The position numbers were made by a program, and so were the translations under genes. A DNA stretch of 9,509 nt from Minisyncoccota bacterium (GTDB lineage Bacteria > Patescibacteria > Paceibacteria > UBA9973), in NCBI GenBank assembly GCA_028696935.1, contig JAQVGE010000030.1, positions 1 to 9,509 of the forward strand, written 5' to 3'. The notes under the pieces were generated by a model. That model had not been told where the DNA came from. It did no database searches and worked only from the letters and a program-made list of their open reading frames with translations. Numbering within the stretch: position 1 is the stretch's first letter; each line of letters starts with the position of its first letter. This document shows, piece after piece, positions 1-6,375 of this stretch.

Positions 1-3
1 CGT

Positions 4-1827
4 ATGGAAACAAAAGAAATTAGAAATATAGCTATAATTGCTCACGTTGATCACGGGAAGACGACACTTACTGATCAGCTCATGAAACAGTGCGGAATGG
101 TTGAAGATGGGATTAGTATGGATTCAAATGCGCTTGAACAAGAGCGCGGAATTACTATTTATTCTAAAAATACTTCTGTTTATTATAAAGGTACAAAAAT
201 AAATATTGTTGATACTCCAGGACATGCTGATTTTGGTTCTGAGGTTGAACGAGTCTTACGAGCAATAGATTCTGTTCTACTTCTCGTTGATGCTCAAGAA
301 GGTCCAATGCCACAAACTCGTTTTGTTTTAAAGAAATCACTAGAATTGGGATTAAAACCAATTGTAGTAATAAACAAAATAGACAAAAAAGCTTCTGATC
401 CCAACAGAGTCCACGAAGAGGTTCTTGAATTATTTTTAGAACTTGGAGCAACGGATGAGCAGATAGATTTTAAGACAATATATGCAATTAGTCGTGAAGG
501 AATTGCTAAGTTGAAGCTTGAAGATGAATCAAAAGATTTAACACCGCTTCTCGATTTAATTTTATCTGAAGTTAAAGAAGCTTCCTTAAATAGAGAAGGT
601 GATTTTCAAGCGCAAGTTTTTAACTTAGGTTATGATAATTTTTTAGGACGTTTAGCGATTACTCGGATTTATGCAGGGGAAATAAAAACAGGTTCACAAA
701 TCATTGTAAAAGATAGTGATGGAAATTCTAGAAACTCAAAGATAACAAAGATGTTTAGTTTTGAGGGTATAAAAAGAAAAGAAATTGAAGTGGGAGCAAC
801 TGGGGATATTGTAATGATTGCCGGAATTTCAGATGTTTTTATTGGTGAAACTATTTGTTCAAACAAAGAAACGATCCCTCTACCTTCTATTGCAATTGAT
901 GAACCTACCATCTCTTTGAATTTTCTAGTAAATGATTCACCTTTCGCTGGTCGCGAAGGAAAATTTGTAACCGGAAGACAGATTCGAGAAAGATTAGAAA
1001 AAGAACTTGAAATAAATGTTGGACTTAAAATTAATTTTGATACCCCAGATGAAGAAGAAATAGAAGAGGGCTACCTTGTTTATGGTCGGGGAGAATTACA
1101 TATTGCTGTCTTGCTTGAAAATATGCGTCGTGAAGGGTACGAGCTTCAAGTTTCTCAGCCTCATGTAATTATTAAAGAAGAAGATGGTAAAAAACTTGAG
1201 CCGTATGAAGAAGTCACAATTGATGTTAAGAATGAATTTTCTGGATCCGTGATAGAAAAATTAACAGCCCGTAAAGGGATGATTACCAATATGCACGAAA
1301 AAGACGGAACAGTCAGAATGATTATAGAAATACCAACTCGTGGATTATTAGGATACCGAGGGCAATTTGTAGTCGATACTAAAGGAGAGGGAATTCTTGC
1401 TTCTCGATTTATTGGATTTAATACTTATGCAGGAGAAATTAAAAAAAGAGATGTGGGTTCTATGACCTCGATGGTTACAGGTAAAGTAGCAGCTTTCTCT
1501 TTGTGGACTCTTCAAGAGAGAGGGGTTCTTTATGTTTCTCATGGAGATGAAGTGTATGAGGGTATGGTTGTTGGAAATGTTACAAAAGGGGATGAAATGT
1601 CTGTTAATCCAACTAAAGGAAAACAGCTTTCAAATATGCGTTCAAGTGGAGCTGATGAAGCTATTAATATTAAACCACCGTTTAAATTATCAATAGAAAG
1701 AGGTCTTGAAATGATGGCCCAAGATGAATATTTAGAAATTACCCCCAAGGGAGTACGTCTACGTAAGAAGATTTTAACAGAACAGGAAAGGTTTAGAAAA
1801 AAATCGACAATCAATAAAAAATCTTAA
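4..1827 (+). CDS. typA: Translational GTPase TypA/BipA
   Basis: Ribosome-associated GTPase of the EF-G/LepA superfamily, implicated in 50S assembly and in translation under stress or cold. The 607-aa protein has the usual family length. GTPase motifs are clear: G1 AHVDHGKT (residues 13-20), G2 around RGITI (48-52), G3 DTPGH (70-74) and G4 NKID (124-127). G5 is slightly divergent, with ISREG where SA(K/R)xG is usual (162-166). A beta-barrel domain 2 (about 200-290) and EF-G-like domains III and V follow. The TypA-specific signature [11 protein letters not shown] is at 443-453, leading into the family's C-terminal domain. The ATG at 4 is only 3 bases from the window edge, so its upstream signals cannot be seen. 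The start is credible because G1 begins 12 residues later, as in homologues. An 89-bp gap containing a promoter separates it from the next gene. Confidence 0.97.
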   Translation: METKEIRNIAIIAHVDHGKTTLTDQLMKQCGMVEDGISMDSNALEQERGITIYSKNTSVYYKGTKINIVDTPGHADFGSEVERVLRAIDSVLLLVDAQEGPMPQTRFVLKKSLELGLKPIVVINKIDKKASDPNRVHEEVLELFLELGATDEQIDFKTIYAISREGIAKLKLEDESKDLTPLLDLILSEVKEASLNREGDFQAQVFNLGYDNFLGRLAITRIYAGEIKTGSQIIVKDSDGNSRNSKITKMFSFEGIKRKEIEVGATGDIVMIAGISDVFIGETICSNKETIPLPSIAIDEPTISLNFLVNDSPFAGREGKFVTGRQIRERLEKELEINVGLKINFDTPDEEEIEEGYLVYGRGELHIAVLLENMRREGYELQVSQPHVIIKEEDGKKLEPYEEVTIDVKNEFSGSVIEKLTARKGMITNMHEKDGTVRMIIEIPTRGLLGYRGQFVVDTKGEGILASRFIGFNTYAGEIKKRDVGSMTSMVTGKVAAFSLWTLQERGVLYVSHGDEVYEGMVVGNVTKGDEMSVNPTKGKQLSNMRSSGADEAINIKPPFKLSIERGLEMMAQDEYLEITPKGVRLRKKILTEQERFRKKSTINKKS

Positions 1828-1846
1828 TTTTAAAGGGTCGAAAAAG

Positions 1847-1875
1847 TTGACTTTATGCAAGAATAGTGATATTGT
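1847..1875 (+). promoter_or_regulatory. Sigma-70-type promoter for the sigma-4/HARE-HTH gene
   Basis: TTGACT (1847-1852) lies 17 bp from TATTGT (1870-1875), and a TG at 1867-1868 gives an extended -10. Predicted transcription start is near 1882, leaving a leader of about 35 nt before the ATG at 1917. An overlapping weaker option is TTGTAA (1872-1877), 16 bp, TATTAT (1894-1899). The region is very AT-rich, so chance -10 matches are expected. The near-consensus -35 with ideal spacing is the main support. No terminator hairpin for typA was seen in the gap. Confidence 0.6.
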
Positions 1876-1916
1876 AAAACCAGACAAATTGATTATTATT
1901 TTAATTTTAAATTTAG

Positions 1917-2948
1917 ATGACTACTACTGTTTCATTTAAACCTAAAAAGGTTACAAAAAAAATACTTTCAGGTCTTTCTCCTCGAGCTCACGAGGTGATT
2001 GTTAACAGATTTGGGCTTACTGATGATGCGGAACGCAAGACACTAGAAGCTATTGGTAAAAAATACGGAATAACTCGTGAAAGAGTTAGACAAATAGAAA
2101 ATGCTGCCTTGAATTTTATTCGAAAGTCAGAATCATTTAAAAACGAAAAACAAGTTTTTGAAGAATTAAAGAGTTTAATGCATTCATTAGGAGCAATTGT
2201 TTCTGAACAAGATTTTTTAGAACATCTTTCAAAAGATAAATTGGTTCAAAACAATATTCATTTTTACTTAACCCTAGGTGAAGATTTTACTAAACATAAA
2301 GAAGATAATCATTTTAAAACAAGATGGAGTGTTGATCATTTGATTTCAGAAACAATTCACAATTCTCTTAAGAAATTATTTGAGAATCTTTCGGACGAAG
2401 AATTAATTATTGAAAATGAACTAATCAGTAGATTTCTTGATGAAGTTAAAGATTTATCCGAACAATATCGTAATGAAGAAATAGCCAAGAGATGGTTATC
2501 AATATCTAAAAAAATTAGCCGTAATCCTTTAGGTGAATGGGGTAAATCAACTTCTTCAAATATAAAAACTAGAGGTGTAAAAGACTTTGCCTTTTTAATG
2601 ATGAGAAAACACGGCTCGCCAATGCATTTTCGTGAAGTAGCTCGTGCCGTTGCTGATACTTTTGATAAAAAATGCCACACAGCGACTTGTCACAATGAAC
2701 TTATAAAAGACCCTCGTTTTGTTTTAGTAGGTAGAGGAATTTACGCTTTATCAGAATGGGGTTATAAAACTGGAGTTGTCAGAGACGTTATCAAGGAACT
2801 AATTAAAAAGAATGGCCCAATGAAGAAAGAAGATATTATTGAGCAAGTCATGAAAGAAAGATACCTAAAGAAGAATACTATTTTAGTTAATTTGCAGAAT
2901 CCAAAATATTTTAAGAAAAATAAAAATGGTTTGTATAGTTTAGCTTAA
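1917..2948 (+). CDS. Sigma-70 region 4 / HARE-HTH domain protein
   Basis: Predicted DNA- or RNA-polymerase-binding transcription protein. Residues about 19-70 form a sigma-70 region 4 helix-turn-helix, the part of sigma factors that reads the -35 element; it contains RFGL (31-34), KTLEAIGKKYGI (41-52) and TRERVRQIE (53-61). Residues about 80-215 are a mostly helical, charged linker without a recognised domain. Residues about 220-283 match the HARE-HTH fold (HGSPMHFREVARAV, then VGRGIYALSEWGY). A second winged-helix-like unit follows (286-342, NGPMKKEDI to KNGLYSLA). There is no sigma region 2, so it should not melt promoters alone. HARE-HTH also occurs in the RNA polymerase delta subunit of Firmicutes, but the acidic delta tail is absent here. 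Proteins of this architecture are common in CPR genomes; their role is unproven. The ATG has no Shine-Dalgarno sequence. A strong terminator follows, so the gene is probably monocistronic. Confidence 0.85.
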   Translation: MTTTVSFKPKKVTKKILSGLSPRAHEVIVNRFGLTDDAERKTLEAIGKKYGITRERVRQIENAALNFIRKSESFKNEKQVFEELKSLMHSLGAIVSEQDFLEHLSKDKLVQNNIHFYLTLGEDFTKHKEDNHFKTRWSVDHLISETIHNSLKKLFENLSDEELIIENELISRFLDEVKDLSEQYRNEEIAKRWLSISKKISRNPLGEWGKSTSSNIKTRGVKDFAFLMMRKHGSPMHFREVARAVADTFDKKCHTATCHNELIKDPRFVLVGRGIYALSEWGYKTGVVRDVIKELIKKNGPMKKEDIIEQVMKERYLKKNTILVNLQNPKYFKKNKNGLYSLA

Positions 2949-2952
2949 TTTT

Positions 2953-2985
2953 AAAAAAACCAGAGTTAACTACTCTGGTTTTTTT
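2953..2985 (+). terminator. Strong rho-independent terminator
   Basis: A perfect 14-bp inverted repeat pairs 2953-2966 with 2972-2985 around a 5-nt loop (TAACT). The GC-containing core is CCAGAGT/ACTCTGG, flanked by A7 on the left and T7 on the right. It starts 5 nt after the TAA of the sigma-4/HARE gene. The A tract on the left would also make it work on the opposite strand, but no convergent gene is present. Confidence 0.92.
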
Positions 2986-3012
2986 GTTGAAACTTATATA
3001 GTTTGATATAAT
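2984..3012 (+). promoter_or_regulatory. Promoter of the membrane protein-mltG-mnmA unit
   Basis: A perfect TATAAT (3007-3012) preceded by TG at 3004-3005 (extended -10) lies 17 bp from TTGTTG (2984-2989). The -35 overlaps the last two T residues of the upstream terminator. The last -10 base is 10 nt before the GTG at 3022. The usual initiation distance (about 7 nt) would place the first transcribed base around 3019, so the mRNA would have essentially no leader. Confidence 0.75.
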
Positions 3013-3021
3013 ACATAGGCA

Positions 3022-4293
3022 GTGGAAACATTTAATTTAGCACAGGTGATTATTTCTGGAATTGGTTATTTAATGCCAATTCCTTTGGCTATGGCTGCCT
3101 TATTTTTATGGCATGAATATCGACAAGATAGATTTATTGCAGGAATAAAATGGGTGTTACTTGAGATTCAAGTCCCTCGAGATGTAATTAAAACTCCAGC
3201 TGCGATGGAACTTATTTTTTCGAACGCTCTTTATCATAAAAGTAATAAGGGTTTTTGGGAGGTGTATATTCAAGGAGCTCCTTGGTTTTGGTTTTCACTA
3301 GAAATTGTTTCGATTGATGGAAGAGTTCACTTTTTTATTAGAACTCCAACGAGAATGAGAGATTTGATTGAAACCCAAATTTATGGACAGTATCCTCAAG
3401 CTAAAGTTGTTGAAGTTGAAGATTATACTTTAAAGGTTCCACAATACAAAAAAGATGGTGATTGGAGCATTTGGGGTTGTGAATTTACCAAACTCAATCA
3501 TGACGTTAGAACCATAAAAACATACCGGCAAATAGAAGAAATGAAGTCTGGAACCAAGGAAGAGTTTAAGATAGATCCTATTACTCCAGTGATTGAATAT
3601 ATGGGAGCTATACCTAAAGGTCAACAAGTTTGGATTCAGATAATTGTTAGACAAAGTATTAAAAAATATTATAGTCGACAAAAAGGTCAAAAGGTTAGTA
3701 TTGAAGATTATGCTCTTGAGTATGTGTCAGAGATGTTTCCAGAATATTCTAGAATTGTTACAAGTGAATCAGCCCCTGATGTTAAAGAGGTTCGTCCACC
3801 GGCTTATCTTGATGCTATTATAAGACCAATTTTATCTAATGCAGCTCAAATTCACTTTGATTGTGGAATTCGTCTGGTTACTTTATCTAATAATAAATAT
3901 TGTTCAGCTGATCAATTTGAAAATCTTCGTCGATCTGCTAGATTGCTATTTCGTCAATACGCGGCTACTAATTCAAATGAATTTGAAAGAGTTAACTCAA
4001 CTCAGTTTGATGCTCCGTGGGCTGACCCAACAGGTCTTGCTTTAACTAAAATAAAAAAGAGAACATTAGATTTTTATCGAGGAAGAACATTTTTTCATCC
4101 ACCATTACAATATTCTTTGAAATATCCATTTCTAATAAGTACCTTTTTTCCATCACATCAACCTAAAATATTTGTATTGTCTGCTGAAGAACTAGCTACA
4201 ATTTTCCACTTTCCAGGAATGGTTTCAGAGACTCCAAGCTTTAAGAGAATTGAATCTAAAATTGCAAAACCACCTTCTAATTTACCGATATAG
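3022..4293 (+). CDS. Single-TM membrane protein, possible VirD4/TraG-like N-terminal module
   Basis: No confidently named family; 423 aa. One hydrophobic segment at about residues 8-30 is followed at once by a charged stretch (HEYRQDR), which predicts an external N-terminus and a large cytoplasmic domain. The body is mixed alpha/beta, rich in aromatics, with no Walker A, zinc or catalytic motif that I can find. The C-terminus carries FVLSAEELATIFHFPG (384-399) and ends in KPPSNLP (416-422). From memory, similar strings occur just ahead of the ATPase domain in CPR VirD4/TraG- or HerA-like membrane ATPases, so this may be that N-terminal module as a separate protein. This is inference. The GTG start is well supported: an in-frame TAG at 3016-3018 lies just upstream, the next ATG would cut the TM helix, and the TATAAT is 10 nt away. 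It probably forms an operon with mltG, 3 nt downstream. Confidence 0.8.
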   Translation: METFNLAQVIISGIGYLMPIPLAMAALFLWHEYRQDRFIAGIKWVLLEIQVPRDVIKTPAAMELIFSNALYHKSNKGFWEVYIQGAPWFWFSLEIVSIDGRVHFFIRTPTRMRDLIETQIYGQYPQAKVVEVEDYTLKVPQYKKDGDWSIWGCEFTKLNHDVRTIKTYRQIEEMKSGTKEEFKIDPITPVIEYMGAIPKGQQVWIQIIVRQSIKKYYSRQKGQKVSIEDYALEYVSEMFPEYSRIVTSESAPDVKEVRPPAYLDAIIRPILSNAAQIHFDCGIRLVTLSNNKYCSADQFENLRRSARLLFRQYAATNSNEFERVNSTQFDAPWADPTGLALTKIKKRTLDFYRGRTFFHPPLQYSLKYPFLISTFFPSHQPKIFVLSAEELATIFHFPGMVSETPSFKRIESKIAKPPSNLPI

Positions 4294-4296
4294 TTT

Positions 4297-5226
4297 ATGG
4301 ACAATGAAAAATATACTTACCAAATTAATAATTTTTGGAAATTAAAAGTTAAAACAGTTTTAAATATTTTCTTTGGGTTGTGTGGAATATTAATTATCTC
4401 GTACTATCTTTTTTCTGCCCCAGTAAATACTAGTAATAATAAAGATCTTATCATTCATGTTTCTCAAAATGACAGTTTAAGTAATATTTCAGAAAATTTG
4501 AAAAATAAGAAAATTATTAAATCAGAATTTTTGCTAAAAGCTTTTATTGTTTTATTTAATTCAGACAAAGAAATAGCTCAAGGAGATTATCTTTTAAGTA
4601 AAAAGTCACCAGTTTTTTCGATAGCTTGGCAATTGGCTCACGGAAAACATAAGACCAATCCAATTAAAATTACCTTAAGAGAAGGTTTGACCAATGACCA
4701 AATGGCTAATATTTTTGCTGATAAGCTGTCTTTGTTTCGGCGAGATTTATTTATAGAAAAAACAAATGGAAAACAAGGATATCTCTTTCCTGACACTTAT
4801 TTTTTCTTCCCAATGGATACAGCCAGCGAGATTTATGATAAAATTTCAAATAATTTTATAAAACAGACCCGAAAGATAAAAGAAGAAGCCCTTGTTTTGG
4901 GGAAAGATTTTGATGAAATAATAGTCATGGCTTCGATTATTGAAGGAGAAGCGAGTGGCAAAGAAGATGCCCATATTATTTCGGGTATTTTATGGAAAAG
5001 AATTAAAATTGGGATGCCCTTGCAAGTTGACGTGGAAAAAGAGACATATCAAAAAAGGGGATTACCAGATAAGCCAATAAATAATCCCGGGCTAGCTTCA
5101 ATTAAGGCTGCTCTTTACCCAGAGGATTCTCCTTATTTGTATTACTTACATTCTAAAAGTGGTCAAGTTTATTTTGCTAAAAATTTAAATGAGCATAATC
5201 AAAATATTCAAAAATATTTGAAGTAA
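4297..5226 (+). CDS. mltG: Endolytic murein transglycosylase MltG (reduced)
   Basis: MltG (YceG family) cleaves nascent glycan strands at the outer face of the membrane and is thought to set glycan length by terminating polymerisation. At 309 aa it is shorter than typical members (about 340 or more). A lysine-rich N-terminus leads into one TM anchor (about 22-40). A LysM-like region (about 51-120) follows. Family motifs then come in order: EGLTNDQMA (129-137), GYLFPDTYFF (161-170), MASIIEGEAS (211-220) with E216 as the likely catalytic Glu, MPLQVD (240-245) and GLPDKPINNPGLASIKAAL (255-273). The stretch normally between LQxD and TYxxxGLP, including the spYNTY part, is mostly missing. The ATG is 3 nt after the preceding TAG, in the same frame and without a Shine-Dalgarno sequence, which suggests translational coupling. 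The family assignment is firm; full activity is inferred. Confidence 0.93.
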   Translation: MDNEKYTYQINNFWKLKVKTVLNIFFGLCGILIISYYLFSAPVNTSNNKDLIIHVSQNDSLSNISENLKNKKIIKSEFLLKAFIVLFNSDKEIAQGDYLLSKKSPVFSIAWQLAHGKHKTNPIKITLREGLTNDQMANIFADKLSLFRRDLFIEKTNGKQGYLFPDTYFFFPMDTASEIYDKISNNFIKQTRKIKEEALVLGKDFDEIIVMASIIEGEASGKEDAHIISGILWKRIKIGMPLQVDVEKETYQKRGLPDKPINNPGLASIKAALYPEDSPYLYYLHSKSGQVYFAKNLNEHNQNIQKYLK

Positions 5227-5234
5227 AATAATTT

Positions 5235-6329
5235 ATGAAGAGATTAGAAAAAAATAAAAAAACAGTTTTTGTTGGAGTTTCTGGTGGTGTTGATAGTTCA
5301 GTCTCAGCGGCTCTCTTGAAAGACCAAGGATATAATGTTGTTGGGGTTTTTATTCGTACATGGACACCAGATTTTATTGAGTGTACTTGGAGAGATGAAC
5401 GTCGTGACGCGATGAGGATTTGTGCCCATCTCGGTATTCCTTTTTTAGAGTGTGATGCTGAAGAGGCTTATAAAAAAGGTGTAGCAGATTATATGATAGA
5501 AGAATATAAAAAAGGTAGAACCCCCAATCCAGATGTAATGTGTAACAGAGAAGTTAAGTTTGGAGTTTTTTGGAATTTTGCCAAAGCACATGGAGCAGAT
5601 TTTATTGCAACAGGACATTATGCACAGAATAATTATGAACTAAAAACAAAAATTTTCGAATTAAAAAAGGGGAACGATCAAACAAAAGACCAGTCTTACT
5701 TTCTTTGGACACTCACCCAAGAAGATCTTTCGCATGTTCTATTTCCAATAGGCCACTTAAACAAAAGTGAAGTTAGGAAGTTGGCAAAAAAATATAAGAT
5801 TCCTGTAGCAAACAAGAAAGATAGCCAGGGTGTTTGTTTTTTAGGACCTCTTGATATGAAAGATTTTCTTCGTCATTACATAGAAACAAAAGAAGGAGAT
5901 GTTGTTAATGAAAAAGGAGATATTATAGGGAAACATACTGGAGCTGTGTTTTTTACTCTTGGAGAAAGACATGGGTTTATCATAAACAAAAAATCAAAAG
6001 AAGATAAACCTTTATATGTTGTAGATAAAGATATTAACAAGAATACAATTACTGTTAGTCAAAAAATTTCACCATCTAAAAATGAGCAACCTTTAGATGG
6101 TTATTGTAGCTATAATTTAATTAACACTAATTGGTTAATCCCTCCTGTTGAAGATAGAAATTATCAGTGCCAGATTCGTTATCATGGAGAAATGATTGAT
6201 TGTAGGGTAGAAAGTTATGATGCCAGAAAAGCAAAAATCATATTTACCAAAAATATTTTAGTAGATAAAGGGCAATCAATTGTTGTTTATGATAATGAAA
6301 TTTGTTTGGGTGGAGGAGTTGTAGAATAA
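5235..6329 (+). CDS. mnmA: tRNA-specific 2-thiouridylase MnmA
   Basis: Adenylates and thiolates the wobble uridine (s2U34) of tRNA Lys, Glu and Gln, using sulfur relayed from a cysteine desulfurase. The 364-aa protein has normal family length. The N-terminal PP-loop ATP pyrophosphatase domain shows SGGVDSS at 16-22. The conserved RTPNPDVMCNREVKF (95-109) carries the catalytic C103. ATGHYA (125-130) and KDQSYFL (151-157) are present. DSQGVCFLG (196-204) carries the second redox/persulfide C201, so both catalytic cysteines are intact. The C-terminal beta-barrel runs from about 215 and ends near CLGGGVVE. FTLGERHG (240-247) replaces the usual yTiGQRkG, a minor change. The start lies 8 nt after the mltG stop, with an in-frame TAA at 5229-5231 ruling out a longer form. 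A weak GAAG at 5220-5223 is the only Shine-Dalgarno candidate. No separate promoter is clear, so it is probably co-transcribed with mltG. Confidence 0.96.
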   Translation: MKRLEKNKKTVFVGVSGGVDSSVSAALLKDQGYNVVGVFIRTWTPDFIECTWRDERRDAMRICAHLGIPFLECDAEEAYKKGVADYMIEEYKKGRTPNPDVMCNREVKFGVFWNFAKAHGADFIATGHYAQNNYELKTKIFELKKGNDQTKDQSYFLWTLTQEDLSHVLFPIGHLNKSEVRKLAKKYKIPVANKKDSQGVCFLGPLDMKDFLRHYIETKEGDVVNEKGDIIGKHTGAVFFTLGERHGFIINKKSKEDKPLYVVDKDINKNTITVSQKISPSKNEQPLDGYCSYNLINTNWLIPPVEDRNYQCQIRYHGEMIDCRVESYDARKAKIIFTKNILVDKGQSIVVYDNEICLGGGVVE

Positions 6330-6338
6330 ATATGATAT

Positions 6339-6365
6339 TTTACGGTTTAACCTTTTTAGTATAAT
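6339..6365 (+). promoter_or_regulatory. Promoter directly upstream of alaS
   Basis: A perfect TATAAT at 6360-6365, within TAGTATAATA. The only -35-like element is weak: TTTACG (6339-6344) with 15-bp spacing. The -10 ends 5 nt before a GTG at 6370 and 11 nt before the ATG at 6376. Normal initiation distance falls between the two, so the ATG is the more plausible start and the mRNA would be nearly leaderless. Confidence 0.6.
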
Positions 6366-6375
6366 ATTAGTGAAT

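Noticed and set aside
164..451. Minus-strand ORF of 95 codons inside typA
   Set aside because: It is antisense to a strongly conserved GTPase domain, has no family resemblance and no promoter. The other minus-strand ORFs (669-911, 1348-1542, 1539-1814, 2357-2680, 3430-3690, 6704-6928, 7701-8039) are likewise shadows of + strand genes.
3839..4045. Plus-strand 68-codon ORF inside the membrane protein gene
   Set aside because: It is in another frame of an intact, longer gene, and its composition is typical of out-of-frame AT-rich coding DNA.
5224..5229. TAAAAT as a -10 box for mnmA
   Set aside because: It ends only 6 nt before the ATG, has no -35, overlaps the mltG stop and is expected by chance in AT-rich DNA.
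6344..6357. Possible terminator GGTTTAACC followed by T5 after mnmA
   Set aside because: The arms leave too small a loop for a real hairpin (3 bp at best), so it cannot act as an intrinsic terminator.
6370..6375. GTG at 6370 as the alaS start
   Set aside because: It begins only 5 nt after the -10 box, probably at or before the first transcribed base. ATG 6376 gives MTSNEIREKF, which matches the usual AlaRS N-terminus.
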